Origin: Micrasema longulum
Lineage: Eukaryota; Arthropoda; Insecta; Trichoptera; Brachycentridae
Direction: 5' to 3'
DNA: 64,000 bases
NCBI GenBank assembly: GCA_022494885.1
Contig: JAGVSM010003663.1
Coordinates: 1-64,000 of the forward strand
The position numbers and the translations under genes were made by a program. Numbering within the stretch: the stretch's first letter is position 1; each line of letters opens with the position of its first letter. Below the pieces are notes generated by a model. That model worked only from the letters and a program-made list of their open reading frames with translations, searched no databases and was not told the DNA's origin. Shown here piece by piece: positions 9,904-21,759 of the stretch.

Positions 9904-10640
9904 CTACGGATAACTTCCATCCTTCCTCATGAAGAGATACATCAGATTTTTCCCTCACCAACAGGAGGGAATATCTGGCTTTGTGCGGACTCCATATCAC
10001 GGAGGCACTCTCGAGCCTGGTCTAAACCAATGAGTTGTTTAGGTTTTTTTGTGTGAGGGGATAAACTCGCAATGGGGTAAAATCCCGTTATTTTCTTTGG
10101 ACATGCTCAAAATATTACTTAAATGCCTTATTCAGGTATGTCCAAACATCCTGGCGACGAAATTTATATGAATTCGATTTTAATAGTAGAGAAGCAAATT
10201 CTTCGAAATTAACACCACGCATGGTCTTATTAGCACCCAGCATGAGTAGAGTACCAGGATAGAATGACAAGTATCATTGTTTCGTATAAGGCGCGTGATA
10301 ATATGCTGAGCGATCGAAAGGAATGAAATCAACACATAATGGTCATACATAATAATTTAAAGTCATTCTCTGAACAACCACGTGTTAGTCTAGTGTCAAT
10401 AAAAATAAAAAATAAATTAAATGCATATAGATATTATTACATAAACTAACTAAATCACTTTCCATACATAAGTATATTTGCTTTATTACGTATTTTTTTA
10501 TTATGTTAAAAATAAGGTATAGTTATACACTACTACACTTTTTCGGCACTTCTAAATTTAAATGTAAAAAATAAAGTTGTTTGACATCTAATAGTTTTGT
10601 GGAGTTATTCAACTCATAGACACACTTTCTGTGATGAATA
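9904..10640. other. No recognised feature
   Basis: Contains a moderately GC-balanced segment (9910-10080; CACCAACAGGAGGGAATATC, CACGGAGGCACTC) that looks like the edge of a dispersed repeat, but no second copy is present in this window. The rest is AT-rich without assignable features. Confidence 0.3.
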
Positions 10641-10654
10641 CAAAGTTGACATTT

Positions 10655-11255
10655 TACAACAGAGATGAAGAATATTTTAGAGAAGGTGATATAGAAGTGT
10701 AGGCATCTACAGGGTTTATGACCTGTCATTGGCTGGTTTAAGTGGCCACTTTACAAACTGTGTGAAATTCACCATTCTGCCCATATTTTAACATCTACAT
10801 TCCTTCAATTCTTTCATTTGTCGATGTTTGTAAAGATAAAGAGCTGAAACCTTTATTTATGCGGGTGAGATTAATATAATTGAATTATTTCACCTACAAA
10901 CTAGGCAACGCCTGAAAATTTTATTTTTTCAACTTCTATACTTCTTGATGGACCAGGTGGATTTATCAACAATATTTTTAATTTGTCCCAATTTTTGTAG
11001 ACAAGGACTGGATTCTACTCCCTGGGGAGATTTTAATATTATCATATTATAACAGAGATGAAGAATATTTTAGAGAAGGTAATATTGAAGTCTAGGCATC
11101 TACAACCAATAATAGGTCCCTGTAAATGCCTGGACGTCTATGTTACTTCTATGAAATATTTTTCATCTCTGTTGAAATATAATAACATTGATAACGCCCA
11201 AGAGGGTTATATCCAGTTCTTGTCTATAAATAAATTTATACTCAAAATATTGTAA
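10655..11255. repeat. Family A array with fold-back end
   Basis: One minus-oriented unit (10655-10966) is followed by a second minus-oriented start (10967-11106, with TTTTTGTAGACAAGGACTGG). The orientation then flips to plus from about 11126 to 11253 (GTAAATGCCTGGACGTCTATG to ATACTCAAAATATTG). The last two pieces form a fold-back pair of ~125-bp arms. Confidence 0.85.
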
Positions 11256-12035
11256 AAAAAAATTGAGTCAAAAGTCAAAGAAATTTTGAATAAAAAATAT
11301 ATTTAAGTTATTATAATCAGATAATATATATTTACATGATTGTTTATTATGATTTATGATTTATTTTTAAGTAGGATCACTTTTATATGAAAACTGTTTT
11401 TTTTTGTTGAAATATATAATATTTTAATCTATCTTATATCTTCTGTACTTATACATATTGCGATTAATAATAAAAAAACTGGAATAGTGAAAATAATCGT
11501 ATCTTTGGCGTAAACATGTTTTTTTATGTGTTTCCATGCATCCATGATGTCCGACACAAATATTACAAAAAAATGTGAATATTGTTTACTAGTCAAATAA
11601 AATAAAAGCAACACGGCAGATATTTTCTTGAGAATAAAATTAATATACCGTTTGAGGCTTTAAACTCATAATGATTCTCGTATAATTTATGACGTAATAA
11701 ATCTTTTGATGTCTGTTTTCATCGCTGGTTTACTTAGAACGATATGTTCTCCTTCAGCATGTAAGCTGTAGGAAAGGCTTGCTTCTAAGGATTAAACTTC
11801 AGTAAATTTCATAGAAGGAATTAGCATATCAGATGTGACACTCAGGACGTTGTGACAAATGATAACATCAGTTGCAGGCTGAATGTGCATGATTTGTATG
11901 CAAATCAAAATATATCGAAACATTGACAATTTTGAAGAGTGTCTAATGTAACAAGTGGCGTTAGTAGACAGAACGATACCCACGTCGATTAAAATATACG
12001 CCTCAATGGGAAAATATCGCATCCTACGAATACCA
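11256..12035. other. AT-rich DNA, nothing recognised
   Basis: No repeat shared with the rest of the window and no convincing frame. The short open frames here are low-complexity. Confidence 0.35.
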
Positions 12036-12039
12036 ATAA

Positions 12040-12160
12040 TAAAATATGTATTTATATAACACTTTGTGTACATATACAGTTTAAATACATATAAGAGCGG
12101 GCATATTGCCTTAAGGCAAACCATTTAGTTTGAGAAAATTACTAGTAGATGGATAAGGGG
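12040..12160 (-). mobile_element. 3' end relic of the C1 LINE family
   Basis: GCGGGCATATTGCCTTAAGG and TTTGAGAAAATTAC on the plus strand are the reverse complement of the 3' end found at 55470-55545 and 60950-61030 (GTAATTTTCTCAAAC, TTGCCTTAAGGCA, ATGCCCGCC). Only the 3' end remains and part of it is deleted. Confidence 0.6.
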
Positions 12161-12375
12161 TAGATCTTTTTACATCCTGTAAATTATTTTCATGACTAAA
12201 AATTATGTTGCTTTTAATTTTTAAATATCTCCTGATTGTTTTTATTTATATATTTTTTTACTTTTTATGTTTATTCATTAAAGTTTGTCTTATTTTTCTT
12301 ACTCTTTCTAGTATTTACAAGTTTGTTTAATTTTTAAATTATAAATGGTATATTCTCTAATGTATGTTGGTTCTT

Positions 12376-12560
12376 AAATTTTTTATTATTATCGGTGAAT
12401 TTTCAAATTTATATTTATGCTTCAATTTTTATTATTATCGGCATGTTTTCTAATTTATATTTATGATTTATTTATAATTTACTAATGCTTCATTTTATGA
12501 TTTGTATTCATACTTCTATTTTTATAATTATCGGTATGTTTTCTAATTTATAATAATTAT
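12376..12560. repeat. Degenerate tandem repeat, ~3 units
   Basis: The block TATTATCGGTGAATTTTC / TATTATCGGCATGTTTTC / TAATTATCGGTATGTTTTC followed by TAATTTATA recurs three times with irregular spacing of about 60-110 bp. Confidence 0.5.
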
Positions 12561-13364
12561 GTTTTTCACATTTTCTTTTCATTTAATATATTCTTATTAA
12601 CATAATCTTCATAATAAAGGGTTCTAATCATGTCTTATAAAGTAAACTTTCGTAACGTGATATGTTCAACGCTCTTTAGGAAGATTATCGCAGAAAGACA
12701 TTAAAGAAACAAGTTTGTGAAGGAAATTTAGTAAGAAGCTTTAAACTACAACCGTAAGTCACATGGGTACAAATCATTACGTGGAAATTTACACCTGTTC
12801 TTTAATTCTAGGTAGTTGTGTCAATTCTATGCACTGTATACGTCTGTGAATGTATTAGTGAGATTGATACAGGCTGTAACAAACGCAGTGATAGTTATTT
12901 ATTTTATTTTATTGACATTATTCCCTATCCGCATTGGAACACCAAAAACGATGTAAAGAATTATTGTTAGTAAAATGTAGACATTTGTATTGCTTCAAAC
13001 AGCAATATGCGTAGTTGCTTAATGATAAAATGTTGTCAATAAATATTTGGTTAACGAAAAAATAACAATATATTCGCCGTCCAGGCAAATAGTCACTAAC
13101 TCAAAATACATCATTTTATAAAATCGCAATTTCAAAGTTTGGAGGCCAAGGAAAAATTGGGTTATTTGGTTTTGAAGATTTTATTATTTATTTATTTACT
13201 GACGGACTTATTCCATTCATAAAACGTTTTGTGAATGCAACGTTATTTATTCACGTCTTTTTTCAATAAATTCCATTGACATCTTTTTACATCTGATACA
13301 TTAAAAACATCTGAAAAGTTTTTCACGAGACAAAGTGGCAAAATTTGGTTAAACAACCTTTGCA

Positions 13365-13760
13365 ATATTTTGAGTTTGTCTAAATGTTTGTGGACAAAAG
13401 ACTTGATTTCACCCCCTTGGGAGACATTAAGATTTACAAATCACAAAAGAGATGGAAAATATTTTTGATAAGAGAATATGGAAGGCTACGCATTTACAGG
13501 GCTTATGACCTGTGATTGGCTGATTTAAGTAAAATTCGATCTGATGAATCTATTCACAACAATAAAGGTTTCAGCTTTTTTACTTCCCTAAAATCAACAG
13601 ATGGAAAAATAAAAGAAATATTGATGTTAAAACATAGGCAAAACGGTGAATGTTACACAGAGTGTAAAGTGGCCACTTAAACCAGCCAATGACAGGTCAT
13701 AAGCCCTGTAGATGCCTAGACTTCAATATTACCTTATCTAAAGTGTTTTCCATCCTAAGC
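13365..13760. repeat. Family A fold-back copy
   Basis: A minus-oriented arm (13365-13530; GCAATATTTTGAGTTTGTC to GACCTGTGATTGGCTGATTT) is followed by a plus-oriented arm (13530-13755; AAAGGTTTCAGC to GCCTAGACTTCAATATTACC). The central part of each unit is missing at the junction. Confidence 0.85.
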
Positions 13761-14229
13761 TAAGGACTTAGAGAAAAGAAGGAAATATTATAAACAATTA
13801 TTATAATAATGTGATTACGAATCAATTATTATGTAAAGAAATATGTTTTTCTAATGTTTTAATATGTAATAATATAAAGTCATGTAGTAAAAAACAAATA
13901 ATTCGGATTGACGCAACTATTTTCTTACCAAGTTATCAAACGTTGTTCGGCCTCTTTAAGAACATAATTTTACGGTTATAATGATATTTAACTCAAAATA
14001 GTTATTTTTAGGGTTAACGACTTTTGCCTGAACGGCGCCGGCGACGATATTATTATTGTTTGGTGGAAAAAGGGTTTACAATATTTTTTTATTCATTTGT
14101 TTTTTTGTATTTTTACTAATTTTATCATTTATTCAATAAAAAATCGCATCGTTTTTATTTTTTTATTTTATTTTCCGGCTGTTAAGTACATTTGTAGATT
14201 CGTCGTTTTTATAAATTTAGGTAATATTA

Positions 14230-14400
14230 TTTAAGTTAATATTTTTGTAAATCTCCACCAACAAGCCGCAGAAAGTGGCTTGGTGGGATGTCAAATACTT
14301 TAAAAACATACGAAATATATAAATTCAAATTCCAAAAGTGTTAAAATCTACTTTGATGTAAAATAAAATTTTAAAAGTAATTGATTATGGTTAAATTTAA
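14230..14400. other. Short hairpin-bearing AT-rich segment
   Basis: CCACCAACAAGCC ... GGCTTGGTGGGATG form a hairpin at about 14256-14291. It recalls the 3'-terminal hairpins of LINEs and SINEs but has no coding partner here. Confidence 0.3.
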
Positions 14401-14499
14401 TTATGTAAATGAAAAATGTTTCTTGTGTCAAAAAACATATTGGTGACGGATTTTATGCAACAGGTAAGTGACCTATTTTCAAAACACTTTTTAATCAAG

Positions 14500-14860
14500 A
14501 ATATTTTGAGTGTGTTTATATATTTGTAAACAAGAATCGGATTCAACCCCCTAGGGAGTTACGAAGATTAAAATATTACAACAGAGGTAAAGAACATTTT
14601 AGAAAACGGAATATGTAAGTTAAGGCATTTATAGTATTTGTGACCTGTCATTGGCTGATTTGAGTGGCCACTTTACACACTATAGTATTCACTATTTTGT
14701 CTACATTTGTACATGCGAATTACTTCAATCTTCCATCTGCCGATTTCTGTAACGTTAAAACCTTTATTGATACGGTGAGATTTAAGAGACTGAATTATTT
14801 CAGACTCCCGTTCGCTTCTCTTATATGTTTTCCATCTCTGTTGTAATATGATACACTTTT
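14500..14860 (-). repeat. Family A copy with short inverted end
   Basis: Minus-oriented unit with AGAATATTTTGAGTGTG, GGATTCAACCCCCTAGG, GACCTGTCATTGGCTGATTT and GTGGCCACTTTACACACT. The last ~40 bp (CATCTCTGTTGTAATATG) are in plus orientation. Confidence 0.85.
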
Positions 14861-15610
14861 AAATATGTTTACACGACAAATTAGGAATATTTGTTTTGTC
14901 ATAAAAAATATATTTAAAACCTTGCGTGTTGAAAATGGCCATGAAATATTTAGTAAAATCATAAGAGCACAAACATTTATTTATATTACTTTTTTTTTAA
15001 ATATGGAGGTGCGAATTTCATTTTACAAGCACACTATATAAGATCCAATAAAGTAATATGTGAATTGCGTACACAAACAAACATGAGCTGTTTTCTATAT
15101 ATAAACATGGAGGGAACCTCGGCCCATTAAGTTTATGGTAAATCTACATTGTCGATTGTAATTCATACGACTTCCAGGGTTCTTGATAACAGCACTCTTC
15201 TGGAAACCAATAAATTAAAATGTGTTAAGCTATGTGATCTAAATAATAAGTTCACACATTTTAACACGTAATGTGAGTATACAAAAATAAATGTTCAAAA
15301 GCTAAGGATGATTTAAGTATCTTTAAAGCTAACGTAAAAACTTTCCCAAATTTTAGTCAATTAAATAATAAAAAATACCTAGTGAAACTTCATGAATTTA
15401 TATACGTATATCAAGGATAAAATAATTGATATCATAAGTGGATGAAAGCATGCTGTCTCAATTTTTCAAAATATTTTACGTATAGCCCCTTCACATAAAT
15501 CCAACTACACTATGAAAAAGTAGCTGAAAACCGATTTTGAGAGCGAATGAAGGTGCTATAAAATCAATAAATCTACTTATTTAGAATCCTTTAACCCCAG
15601 ATGTCTCTGC

Positions 15611-15783
15611 TTTTTTTTGCACCACAACAGTCCAGGAGGCCCTAATACAGTGGTGAATTACATCACAGAACACCGAAGCTTGATAAAATCACATTTTAAT
15701 TTTTGTGTTCTCACCGGGGAATCGAACCCGGAACCTTTCGTGTGTGAGTCAAACGTCTTGAACACTGCACCACGAAGACCACG
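15611..15783 (-). mobile_element. tRNA-derived SINE, family S1
   Basis: On the minus strand: tRNA-like head with a clear B box inside GGTTCCGGGTTCGATTCC (15719-15736), a body ending TGTTGTGGTGC, and a short poly-A (15611-15618). About 170 bp matches 59690-59860(+) along its full length. Pol III-type promoter boxes plus an A-tail define a SINE. It does not fold as a tRNA. Confidence 0.82.
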
Positions 15784-15904
15784 CTTTAGTCAGAGAACAC
15801 CTTTATCCACTCATTTCTTCAATTGTTTTTTTTTTTTCTTTTTAAAAGAAATATTAGCGCTCTTATAATTTATTCAAATATTTCAATTTTGCTGGCAATT
15901 TTCC

Positions 15905-16022
15905 ACGAGTTGTAAAGAACTCAGTATTAGAAAATGGAAATTAAATTGGCGTAGAGTGGGGTTCGAACCTCGGATCTCTGATCCGCGAGTCCACAACACT
16001 AGCCACGGGACCACAACCTGAT
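15905..16022 (-). mobile_element. tRNA-headed SINE relic
   Basis: On the minus strand GTCCCGTGGCTAGTGTTG (A-box-like) and CCGAGGTTCGAACCCCAC (B box) are spaced as in a tRNA. The sequence then runs into AT-rich DNA. The predicted anticodon arm and acceptor stem do not pair, so this is not a tRNA gene. It is a different family from S1. Confidence 0.6.
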
Positions 16023-16194
16023 AAATTTGATCCACCTTTTGGAGCCGAATTTTCTATCCTAATATACTAACAAGCTAATGAACTAATATACCCGAGGTTT
16101 TTAATGTAATTAATTCATTTATATGAAGGCATGTTAAATTAATTAATACACAAAAGAGAAAACGAAAAAAATATATTAAAAAAAACATAATGCT

Positions 16195-16595
16195 GTTTCC
16201 ACGTAGGAGTAATCAAAGAGGATAGAATGCCATATCACTCTGTATTTGCATCCAGACCTCGCTTCCACTACATTCATCTATCCTATGCACGCCCGCTGAC
16301 TATTCCGACTTTAGACATGTCATCTTCAAGTATTTGTTGGAATTGGTAATACCAAGTCTTTCTAGATCTTTCTCGTTTTCTGCATTCAACAATTTGGGCA
16401 TCGTAAATATTTTAAGCCGTTCTTTCACGCCCTTCGTTGATAATGCTTGTCTCAACTTTACAAACGTACGGATTTCAACATTTAGGCACCTATCTTACAT
16501 ATTTTTGTCACACATTCGCCAGGAAGATCGCATATTGACCGCATTAGACTGTTAATTTTGCTTCCAGTGACAAACATTACAAGTTTTCCTAAAAA
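16195..16595 (-). mobile_element. Decayed RTE-like ORF2 C-terminus
   Basis: The minus strand has pieces of the same layout as 6251-6736: a MRSSWRMCDKN-like block near 16510-16545, ERLKIFTMPKLLNAENEKD, then ERLGITNSNKYL, then a segment like RRACMxR...VDECSGSEVWMQI. Many stops and shifts. More degraded than the 6.3-7.0 kb copy, so an older insertion. Confidence 0.6.
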
Positions 16596-16962
16596 AAAAA
16601 ACGGTTTTGCTAGTTTAAAATAAAGCATAATTTTTTTTAAAATATAGTTTTAATTAATACAATTGACAACAAATATGGCTATCTTAAGCAAAGAATGTGA
16701 AAGGTCACAGAACACAATACATAAATTATGTCTAATCTATCTTTAATTATATTTGATCATTTCATAGGCGTTATCGATCAACAGATACTAAACATTATTA
16801 ATTAATTAATTGCTAGGCTTGGAATGCTTTTTAGATAAAATGAATGATTTATGAATACAAATTGGTATTTAATTATATCATTGGTTATTCATAAAAATAC
16901 ATCTATGAAAAAACCACAGGCATAGGTAATATATTAGAATTATTCAATTTTTTGTTTGCCCG

Positions 16963-17045
16963 CCTCGTGGTCAGCACGTTCGCCTACTTTGTCTGAGGTC
17001 TCGCGTTAGTATATATCAGGGGCAAACCGTGTATCGAAGCGATTA
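16963..17045 (+). mobile_element. tRNA-headed SINE relic
   Basis: GCCTCGTGGTCAGCACG (A-box-like) and CGCCTACTTTGTCTGAGG correspond to the heads at 4600-4692(-) and 51032-51110(+). The B box is degenerate. Confidence 0.5.
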
Positions 17046-17299
17046 TGCGCAGCTTACTATGATATTTGACTAAACATAGTAATGTTTTACTGTAACTTTA
17101 TTTACAGAAAAACAAATAAATAATTACCATTTATTCTAAATCATTTTTTTCGTTTGTATTTTTATCCTAATATAAATATTAATATTAATAAAGCGCGCCG
17201 AGCGCCTGCGGTGAGCCAACAAACTAGCCGATTATTCCAGCTTATTTTTTCGTACAATAATTATACTGTATTTTGAATATCTTAACCCCAGTCCGGGTT

Positions 17300-18045
17300 T
17301 TTTCTTCTATCGCCTTTAAGAACTCCTTGATAGAATCAACTCCGTCAGTGAACGTTTTGGTTTAAATATTTACGGAAACAAAACTGAACTTATGGTTTTA
17401 GCCGACAGACTTATTCAAACGTGAATCTACAACTTAAGGGTGTTAAAATTGTGAATGAAACCATTCAAGAACTTGGACAATATCATTACTGAAAATTTGA
17501 ACCCAGACACTGAGATAAAATCCAGACTAGAAGCGGCCCGAACAGCATTGAACAAAATAAAAAAATCTTATTTGTGACGGTAAAATATAAACCTAAAGCT
17601 GAGACAATGGATGGTAAAATGATATGCATGATCTGTGTTACTGTAGAATGTAAAGTTAATTGACTGATTTGAAGCATTTGAAATGTGGGTCCACCGTAGA
17701 ATGTTAAGAATATCTTGAACCGATATGATAACCAGCGATGAATTATTACGTAGAGCCAATACGAATAGAGAACTATTCTCTATGAAGATCCATAAGATTT
17801 CATATTTTGGCCATGTGTTGATAGGTGATAAATATGTCCTACTTCAGTTTGTCATAAAGGGGACGATCGAGGGACGTAGAGGGGTCGGAAGAAAGCTTTT
17901 CTAGCTTCGAAAGATTCGAGCGTGGACCAGGATTTGAACTATGAAGGAGGTGTTACGCACTGCTCAGGATAGGAAAGCTTTCTCCCAGATGGTCTTCACT
18001 GTTGGAGAGACCCGCCATACGTGAAGAAGAAGAAGAAGGATCCGT
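17300..18045 (+). mobile_element. RTE-like retrotransposon 3' portion, decayed
   Basis: In order on the plus strand: INSVSERFGLNIYGNKTELM (post-catalytic palm), NLQLKGVKIV, then IITENLNPDTEIKSRLEAA and RTALNKIKK (thumb), FEAFEMWVHRRMLRIS, ITSDELLRRANTNRELF, KISYFGHVLIGDKYVLLQ, then IEGRRGVGRK and VLRTAQDRKAFSQMV, ending in a (GAA)n tail at about 18026-18040. At least four frame changes. The GLNI-KTELM and EMWxxRRMLRIS blocks are diagnostic of the insect endonuclease-reverse transcriptase elements of this type. Confidence 0.8.
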
Positions 18046-18339
18046 GGAAAATGTGAGTACTTAGAATGCAATCAGTATTTTGTGACGTTTCACAATGCCG
18101 CACATAAAAATTATAAACTTCAAGAGTTCGGGACTGTCAAAAAAAATATTAAATATATTGAACAGCAGCACTTAGTATAACCTTTCGCTTAAATTATTAA
18201 TATGTAAACATTTTAGATGCTTTCTTTTACATTTATAATCTAGCTCATAAATGGGAATGTTTAACTTAAAATTAATCTTTTTTGTGTTTAAAGCACTTTG
18301 ATAAAATGATATACTTAATTTTTTTATGTATCACTTTTT

Positions 18340-18445
18340 TGTAATAATTTAATAACTTAATAGTTTCGGCAGAACATTACGCCTTCTTCGGGGTTAATTA
18401 CGAACTTAATGACTATTAAGTAATTTACCCTAAAGAAGGCATAGT
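18340..18445 (-). repeat. GAAGAAGGC...GCCGAAAC motif repeat
   Basis: On the minus strand CCCGAAGAAGGC, a 10-nt loop, then GCCGAAACTATT. A partly matching inverted copy (CTAAAGAAGGCATAG) follows at 18430-18450. Related in design to 1585-1670. Confidence 0.4.
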
Positions 18446-18759
18446 ATGCTACGGGTATTCACACACATAAATGATTGTATTCATAAACCGCCCGGACACG
18501 AAAAATTATATTAATATAAATACAGACATTTAAATTGTAATGTAATTAACATTTGATATCACTTATTGATTACATCTACAGATTTCTTATTTCGAAAAAA
18601 AATATTTATTTATAAAACACTCACCATAAATATATCTTGAGTTAGTATTAGTGTTAAGAAGTGTTGTTTCATCCCATTTCATCTGAAAGAATAAAAGTAA
18701 AATTAATATTATTAATTTATTTGCATTTGAACATTTTAATGTTGTTACAAAAAATCATT

Positions 18760-19135
18760 ATGTAACAACAGTGATATAGCATTTAAGAAATAGGATTATG
18801 AAACTCTAGGCATTTAAAGGACTTACGACCTGTCATCGTAGTTTAAGTCGTGGAACAATATTTTCAGGAGTATCCTAGTACGAAAGTGAAATAATTCAGT
18901 CACATGAATTTCACCGGAAATAATAAATGTTTTAGCTTTTTAACTTTAAAAAATCAACAACTGAACTTATTGAAGAAATTCGTGTGTTTAAACATAGGCA
19001 GAAGTGGCATTTTACAACCAGCCTATGACATGTCATTAACCCTGAAACTGTCAAGACTTCCATATTTCCTTCTCTAAAATGTTCTCCATGTCAGTTGTAA
19101 TCCAGTCCTTGTCTACAAAAATTTAAATAAAATTC
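18760..19135. repeat. Family A copy, rearranged
   Basis: Minus-oriented start (CTAGGCATTTAAAGGAC, GACCTGTCATCGTAGTTTAA) then plus-oriented pieces (AATGTTTTAGCTTTTTAAC, CATAGGCAGAAG, CAGCCTATGACATGTCATTA, CCAGTCCTTGTCTACAAAAA). More diverged than most copies. Confidence 0.75.
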
Positions 19136-19162
19136 TTAACATCGTTATAATTATAATAATAA

Positions 19163-19245
19163 TTATGGATAACTTATAAAGCGCCATTTTCGTAATATAA
19201 TACCTCAAGGGCGCTTTACAAAGTGATTATTTAAAGATATAAAAA
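19163..19245 (-). mobile_element. L2-type LINE 3' terminal hairpin
   Basis: On the minus strand AAAGCGCCCTTGAGG, a spacer, and GGCGCTTTATAAGTTATCC. This hairpin is the hallmark of the 3' end of L2-clade LINEs and the SINEs they mobilise. It matches the 3' end of the element at 53263-54775 almost exactly. No coding part is attached. Confidence 0.7.
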
Positions 19246-19689
19246 TTCATGTATTAGTAATTGATTGTAATGAAATATAAAAGATGAAGCCAAACCGATG
19301 ACTCCGGTTAGCAATTAATCGGTAGATTAAATAGTATTTAAAACAAAAAAGTTATAACTGAGGGTATTAGAAGCAAGCTTAGAAATCTCCATTGAATGAG
19401 CTAATGAGATATTTGCGAAAAACTAAAAATAAAGAATTGTGAGATTTCTAATTTTGCTTCACCAACTCAATGGAGAATGGTAAGTTTGCGGCGTCAAGTA
19501 GTATAGTTGAAATCTGTTTTTGCAAGATTTAAAGACGGTTTTGAATTACGCTATTATTTAGGTAGGTAGGTTTTTATGAAGTTTATTTTGGCATCAATAA
19601 CAAATTTTCCTTGCTTGGTGGAGATTTCTAAGTTGGCTGTTAATACCTTCAACTTAATTATGCAGTGATTGAGAAAAATAAACTGACAT

Positions 19690-20250
19690 TTAAAATCATA
19701 ATTCATACATATTACCAATTTCGAAATAGAACAATCCATCAATCTGTCATCATTTGAGAAACGTAGAACGGATATAGACCTTTTATGCATTTACAAAATA
19801 CTTAATGCTATAAGTGAGCTCGCATCTCTGTTGCAAGCAAATGCTTTTCATTTTCCCAACCGTGTCACTAAATGTCAAAATTTGATTTTTACCAAACGTT
19901 CTAAGAGCATCTTTTGTTTTTATGCCCCAATGTCCAGAATAATATGTAGATTAGTTAATTCGTCCCGTGACTAGGAAATCATTGGGATATATCTTCCGGC
20001 GTTTCGAAGATCTCTGCGCCATTAACACAGAGTGGGATGAAGATGGATTGGCATGGGTTAGCTCGAAGCCTTATATGTTGATCGTGTTTATGAATATATT
20101 ATATACTAATATTAATTTTATTGCCCTTGTTTATCTTTGCTACAAAGTTTTATGATATTTTTGTTCATATTCTTGTACATATGTTTCTTCATATAACTGT
20201 TGGAATTGGCTTAGGCCGTTTATTAAACCGGGATAAAAAGTTTTTTCAAT
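19690..20250 (+). mobile_element. Non-LTR retrotransposon ORF2 C-terminus and 3' UTR
   Basis: Plus-strand reading: INLSSFEKRRTDIDLLCIYK, then ILNAISELASLL, FPNRVTKCQNLIFTKRSK, FCFYAPMSRIICRLVNSS. This is the usual end of a Jockey/CR1-like ORF2 (SLEKRRxxxDLLxxYKIL ... APxxRxxRLxNS). The 3' part (19975-20245) matches the reverse complement of 21240-21480, so both belong to one family. Shared sequence continues into the presumed 3' UTR. Confidence 0.75.
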
Positions 20251-20527
20251 TGCTTTGCACTGAGAATTTCATATAAATCTTTATCATTTTTTTAATACCA
20301 ATAATTGTGGTTTCCTCTCCACATGAGCAAATGCTGAGAAGTTCCCGATTGGTCCACATAAGTATATCCCTCCTGATCCTAACAGTTTAGATAAATTTAA
20401 AGAAATTTAATTGCAGAAAAATCCACCTTTTTATATACAAACCTTGTATATTATAAGCAAGGTAAATAATGAAGCAACTCCCGTATAAAAAAAATGAAAA
20501 AAATACCAATAATATTATGAATATCAG

Positions 20528-20750
20528 GCGCTAAGAAGCAGTTGGTTAGACGGCTAACTGTGAAACTGGCGTCGCGGGTTCGATTCCCGCCAGTTGTAAG
20601 AAAAAAATACAAGAAATATTTTTTTCTCAATTGGTCTGGGCGTTGAGGTGCATTTTTTATAACCTACTTCTATATTCCCTCTTTTCCACCTGCTGACAAG
20701 CCTCTGAACAGAGGCTTAGCGGGTTAATCCTAAAAATAAATATAAAACAA
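20528..20750 (+). mobile_element. tRNA-derived SINE
   Basis: The head has an A-box-like GCAGTTGGTTAGACGG and a perfect T arm: stem GCGGG (20574-20578), loop TTCGATT, stem CCCGC (20586-20590). The acceptor and anticodon arms do not pair, so it is not a tRNA gene. The tail has a CCTCTG-AA-CAGAGG hairpin and ends GCGGGTTAATCC then AATAAATATAAAAC. A similar tail without head lies at 26860-26915 in the opposite orientation. Confidence 0.75.
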
Positions 20751-21239
20751 AAAACTTTGTATTTTTTATTGGTGAGTATAAAAATGCACACAAAATTATC
20801 TTAACTCAATATTAGTAAGTTGTATTATTAATTACATTTTTTGGCACACCATATTAGAGGAATGAAATAGATTTTTTTATGACTTGTTTTACCGAAATAA
20901 TGATTAATCAAAACATAATTAGCCAAACCACAGACTTGTACCGTAGGGCAAATTATAAACCTACATATTTTATTTCGTGTAAGCTTTTTTAAAAGTGACA
21001 TTATGACACTTTGCAATTTGTACGTAGCTGTGTTAGGTCATTAATTATGTTATGATTGTAGATAAATTAATGTTTCAAATGAAGAAAAGTATGTTACAAT
21101 CTAATTCAAAATGATTTTAAAAGCTTGTCTATTTTTTTATTACTAGATCATAACTAGGAAGTTCAGTGGTTATGCATTTTTTTATTATTTATTAATCGAC
21201 TTTCAAACTGATTAAAAACAAACAATGCGTTTTAGGGCA

Positions 21240-21620
21240 TCTTATTCATTTATTTATTATATAAACGACCTAAACCAATTACGACACTTATATGTTTAAA
21301 CATTTGGACAAGAAACTGAACAAAAATACCATTAAACAATGTCGCAAAGACAAACAAGGGCACTAAAATAATAGCATACGAGTACAATTTATATAAGACA
21401 TTTAAGACTTCGAGCTTACCCCTGCCAATCACTGTGTTGTCCCACAGAAGATCTATCTCAACGAATTACAAGTTGGGTGACGAATTTACTAATCTATACA
21501 TTCTGAATATTGGGGCATAAAAACAAAAGTTGCTCTTAGAAGATTTGGTGACATAGTTGGGAACATGAAAAGAAATTGATTGCAATAGAGATGGGACATC
21601 AATTATAGCAAAAGGTATTT
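21240..21620 (-). mobile_element. Non-LTR retrotransposon ORF2 C-terminus and 3' UTR
   Basis: Minus-strand KSNFCFYAPIFRMYRLVNSS corresponds to the FCFYAPMSRIICRLVNSS block of the plus-strand copy at 19690-20250, and the downstream ~240 bp also match. The 60-codon open frame at 21250-21432 falls in the presumed 3' UTR and is probably not coding. The end is ATAATAAATAAATG near 21240. Confidence 0.7.
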
Positions 21621-21759
21621 AAAAAATACATATAAATAATAATGTTGCTCATTTTTACTATTTTTTTATTTTTTTTGTATTTTTCTAATATTTTGGGATG
21701 AAAAATAAGTCATTTATTTTACTTTCCATCTCTCTGGGCATTCTCGAGCAAAAAATTAA

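Noticed and set aside
15905..16022. Possible functional tRNA gene on the minus strand
   Set aside because: A- and B-box-like sequences are present, but no cloverleaf can be formed and the 3' part runs on without a terminator.
20528..20600. Possible functional tRNA gene
   Set aside because: The T arm is perfect, but the acceptor and anticodon arms do not pair and the sequence continues into a SINE-like tail with an A-rich end.
21250..21432. 60-codon frame resembling a transmembrane segment
   Set aside because: It lies in the presumed 3' UTR of a LINE; the second copy (19975-20245) does not keep the frame.
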